From positions 40,596,780-40,660,779 of the forward strand of contig JAAONU010000001.1 of the NCBI GenBank assembly GCA_012932295.1: a stretch of DNA of 64,000 nt, written 5' to 3'. The stretch comes from Cyclina sinensis. Lineage: Eukaryota; Mollusca; Bivalvia; Venerida; Veneridae. This document shows positions 61,136 through 64,000 of this stretch, piece after piece (position 1 is the stretch's first letter; each line of letters starts with the position of its first letter). The translations under genes were made by a program, and so were the position numbers. Below the pieces are notes generated by a model. The model worked only from the letters and a program-made list of their open reading frames with translations, searched no databases and had not been told where the DNA came from.

Positions 61136-64000
61136 CTTCTTCAACATTTAATTTAATTTTGTGATGAAAACAAAATATACAGAATTTTTTCCGAGCAGTC
61201 TGTCACGGGTCAGGATTGGCCAGAGTGGGTAGCTAACCACCGGAATAAATATCTAACACTATTACGGCCTTTAATTTATGAAAGAATTATTTAGAATAAT
61301 TTTCTCTAAAATATTTAATAATACAGTCGGAAATGAATAGTATGATCACTACAGTGAAGCCTATAAATAACTGTCATTATCCACACTTCTTGAAGGAGAA
61401 ACTCCAAGGCCACCGGAAACTACCAGGTCAACACATGACCAACACTAGTATGTGTCACTATGACAATATTGTAATACACCGACCAATGTCTATTTGGTCC
61501 AAAATATATTTCAGGTACTAAACACCGACCATAAGTAAGATAAAAATTGTAGAAAAAGAAATTTATACGCCCTCCGACCAGTAAGGTCCCTGGTTCCCTC
61601 TGTAACCATAGATCTCGACATTTAAACCACACAGTTCTTGCCGTCAATAACACGTGGCACTTTCAAGGGCATAAACCACAACAGCAATCCACACCCAAGA
61701 ATTATGGATATATTCACCAATGACCTATTGATATGAACATGACATTCATTTACCGCATGAACATGTATTCTATATACAATTTATAAAAGTACCGGTACGA
61801 GTATTTTACAATATGTGAAACAATAAAAGAATTTTGAGAACATTCTTAGCACAAATATATCAAGATAATTTTACATAGGAAAATATGCATACATTTCCAT
61901 GAACAAAGGAATTTAACACAATAAAATTCAAGTTTCCACTCAAGAAAAGAACATGACACATGCTTTTCCCAGAACAGGCCTATTACTATTTTTTCTATTT
62001 TTTGTGTCCTTAAATTAGACTTCGACTGTCATCAGTCAAATCAGCTGTTATAAATTTAATTAACTCCAACAACTTTGTTCACATTAGTTGTAAATAAGAT
62101 TGTATTCAAGAATTGTTTTATTTGTCGCCACTTCAAGAATATTGTTAAAGAAAATTCCAAAATACATTTATGTAATCTTTGTTTTTAGGTTCGAACAAGA
62201 TATCAACGCACGTGCACTTTGACGTTATTCACGTATACTCTCTTAAAATGTTACGCTAAAATTGAATGACTCAGTAAAATCTATTAACATCAGGTTAACG
62301 GTGTTTAATAATTTAGATGAAATTCATTTACGAGCTGAATGATGGTTAGTTAGGGTTATAGAGAGGGACGGAATATTTGTAACTTACACAGTAAAATAGA
62401 ATCAATACTGTTTGTCCGAGAGTCAGTTGACCTTATTAAGTGCCGAGATGACCACGCCTCTAACAATTCAAGGAAATGTCACTTTAAATAACCCAGCATT
62501 AGTTTTTAATAACAAGAGTTAACAAGTAAAGCAGTTCGTTTGTTAGAAATAAATGTCCATCGATTCAGACTGGACTGGGCAAAATTAAAAAATCGATCGA
62601 AGCAGGAAATAATTCAGAATAAAAGATACAGTAGATAGGATTCATTAGTTAAATGAAATTGTAGTTTGTTATTGTTTGTAGGTTAACTTATCAAACCAAA
62701 AAGTTCTATAACCAGCCGATTAGGTTGTGAACATGAACACTGTAAAGCAACAAAGCCAAATGCACCTTTTCTGTTAAGAGGGATCTACGATGTTTCTATT
62801 CAGGATTATGCTAAATTATATTTTCAAACACTCTGACAATCTAAATACTCACTAACACTGTGTTTTATCGCCAACACCTTTTATTGACATCCGTGTTTTC
62901 AGAAAAATAAACATCCATTAGCCATATTCTTTATTTCCCATTCAATTTTTCACAATTTATACAGCAATTACTAATGTATTGACAAGAGTAAAACAATCAT
63001 TTATTCTCTGCAGAAATGTAAATGATAAAGCACTGCTGTCGGCATTGCATTTTTTATAAAGAATCATTTAAAGACATATCTTCATGACGAAAACGATTGT
63101 TTAGTTTTATGTTTTGCGCTAGAACTTACCATTTAAGTTCAATAAAATTGATCACATTAAACTAAATCATTGCTAGCAATAGAGATTGAATTAAATCAAG
63201 CAATTTTAGCAAAATAAATAACGAAATTCCAAGGTGTATACTGTATACTACAAACACATTTGAAAATTGATAATCTAAATTAATTTATCACCTATTCACG
63301 TACTATCTTGTTTGCTAGAATTTTATTTTAAAAGGATACATGACTGCACTTTTCGTTTTAAGGAATTGCGTTCAGATAAGTGAAACAGGTCCATAGAGAC
63401 CCTCTTGTTTTTACGTTATATGTATCTTACATGTCGAAGCTGCGTTCTATGTACTTACGGTTAAAGCTAGGGTTATACCTTTTTAAGGAGAAATGTGTTT
63501 TGACAATATGTAGGGAATTAACTGTTGCCTTGCACATGGAAAACAGATGAAATAAAGGTCCTCAGTAAGACCAGGGCCATCAAAATGCATCTATTTGTCG
63601 ACTTTATAACGTTATACACAGGATACCAAAATGTTACATATGGGTTATTTCCTCTATCTAAACTTAAACAAATATTTAGGTTTGAGGTTTAAGATCGAGC
63701 TATCCCATTTTGTTACACTACAGGACACATTTGTATAAGGCCGATCTCTCTTAATCTAAAAGCTATTCATTAACCAGTACCCTCGCCCAAAAGCCACAAA
63801 AACAATATGTCTCGTTTATTTTCCATTTCGCAAAACTCTCCTTATAACAAGAGAAAAAACATTACCTAGAGAGAGTTTCTTTAACTCAGCTGCGTATGCA
63901 AACTATTCAAATGCCAGTGATTTATTAAAAGGATAATTTTATCAGTTTCACACTTGTTAACAATTTCTTTCATAGATACTTGTTATAAAAAATATTATGA
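61136..64000. other. No gene identified
   Basis: AT-rich sequence without a supported coding frame, tandem repeat or inverted repeat. The 62- and 77-codon frames near 61.3-61.65 kb overlap on opposite strands and neither looks like a known protein. Confidence 0.5.

Overview
The window looks like nuclear DNA from an animal, most likely a bivalve mollusc. It is AT-rich and gene-poor, with intron-style splice signals, non-LTR retrotransposon remains, many minisatellites, and interspersed repeats of a type common in clams and oysters (modules ending in a GGACGGACGG run and a short hairpin). The bivalve assignment is inference: no species-diagnostic gene is present.

Only one gene is convincing. 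It is an uninterrupted 429-codon Cys-loop (pentameric) ligand-gated channel subunit of the nicotinic receptor type at 57976-59265 (+). A splice acceptor lies just upstream, a start-stop uORF sits in the leader, and a 198-bp tandem duplication behind it doubles the poly(A) signal. An inverted-repeat element ends about 250 bp before the start codon. The intronless coding sequence and divergent ligand-site residues fit the lineage-specific expansion of nicotinic-type receptors known in molluscs.

Region by region: 1-3.8 kb holds mostly unassigned sequence, one palindromic element and a small basic ORF. From 3.8 to 14.3 kb there is an old duplication of a roughly 5-kb segment; the downstream copy has grown several minisatellites where the upstream copy has single units, and the upstream copy carries a 1.1-kb interspersed repeat array. 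At 15.93-16.90 kb is a 5'-truncated LINE with a 14-bp target-site duplication. From 17 to 25.7 kb the sequence is mostly unassigned but contains a decayed minus-strand coding remnant (23.8-24.7 kb) and a possible two-exon micro-ORF on the plus strand. From 25.7 to 46.5 kb there is nested, diverged duplication with units of several kb, interrupted by a 54-bp minisatellite, a repeat rich in AAGGTCA motifs and a 162-bp repeat. At 47.9-48.2 kb is a 302-bp MITE with perfect 21-bp terminal inverted repeats. At 49.8-52.8 kb lies a frameshifted non-LTR retrotransposon with a recognisable reverse transcriptase. From 53 to 56.8 kb there are degenerate interspersed repeats and a tRNA-like fragment. From 57.1 to 61.1 kb lie the receptor gene and two inverted-repeat elements. 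The rest, to 64 kb, shows nothing I can assign.

I see no operon, CRISPR array, rRNA or intact tRNA, and no clear multi-gene system. The most interesting material is the receptor with its repeat-shaped flanks, the copy-specific birth of minisatellites in the 4-14 kb duplication, the nested 26-46 kb duplication, and the unidentified decayed coding sequence near 24 kb.
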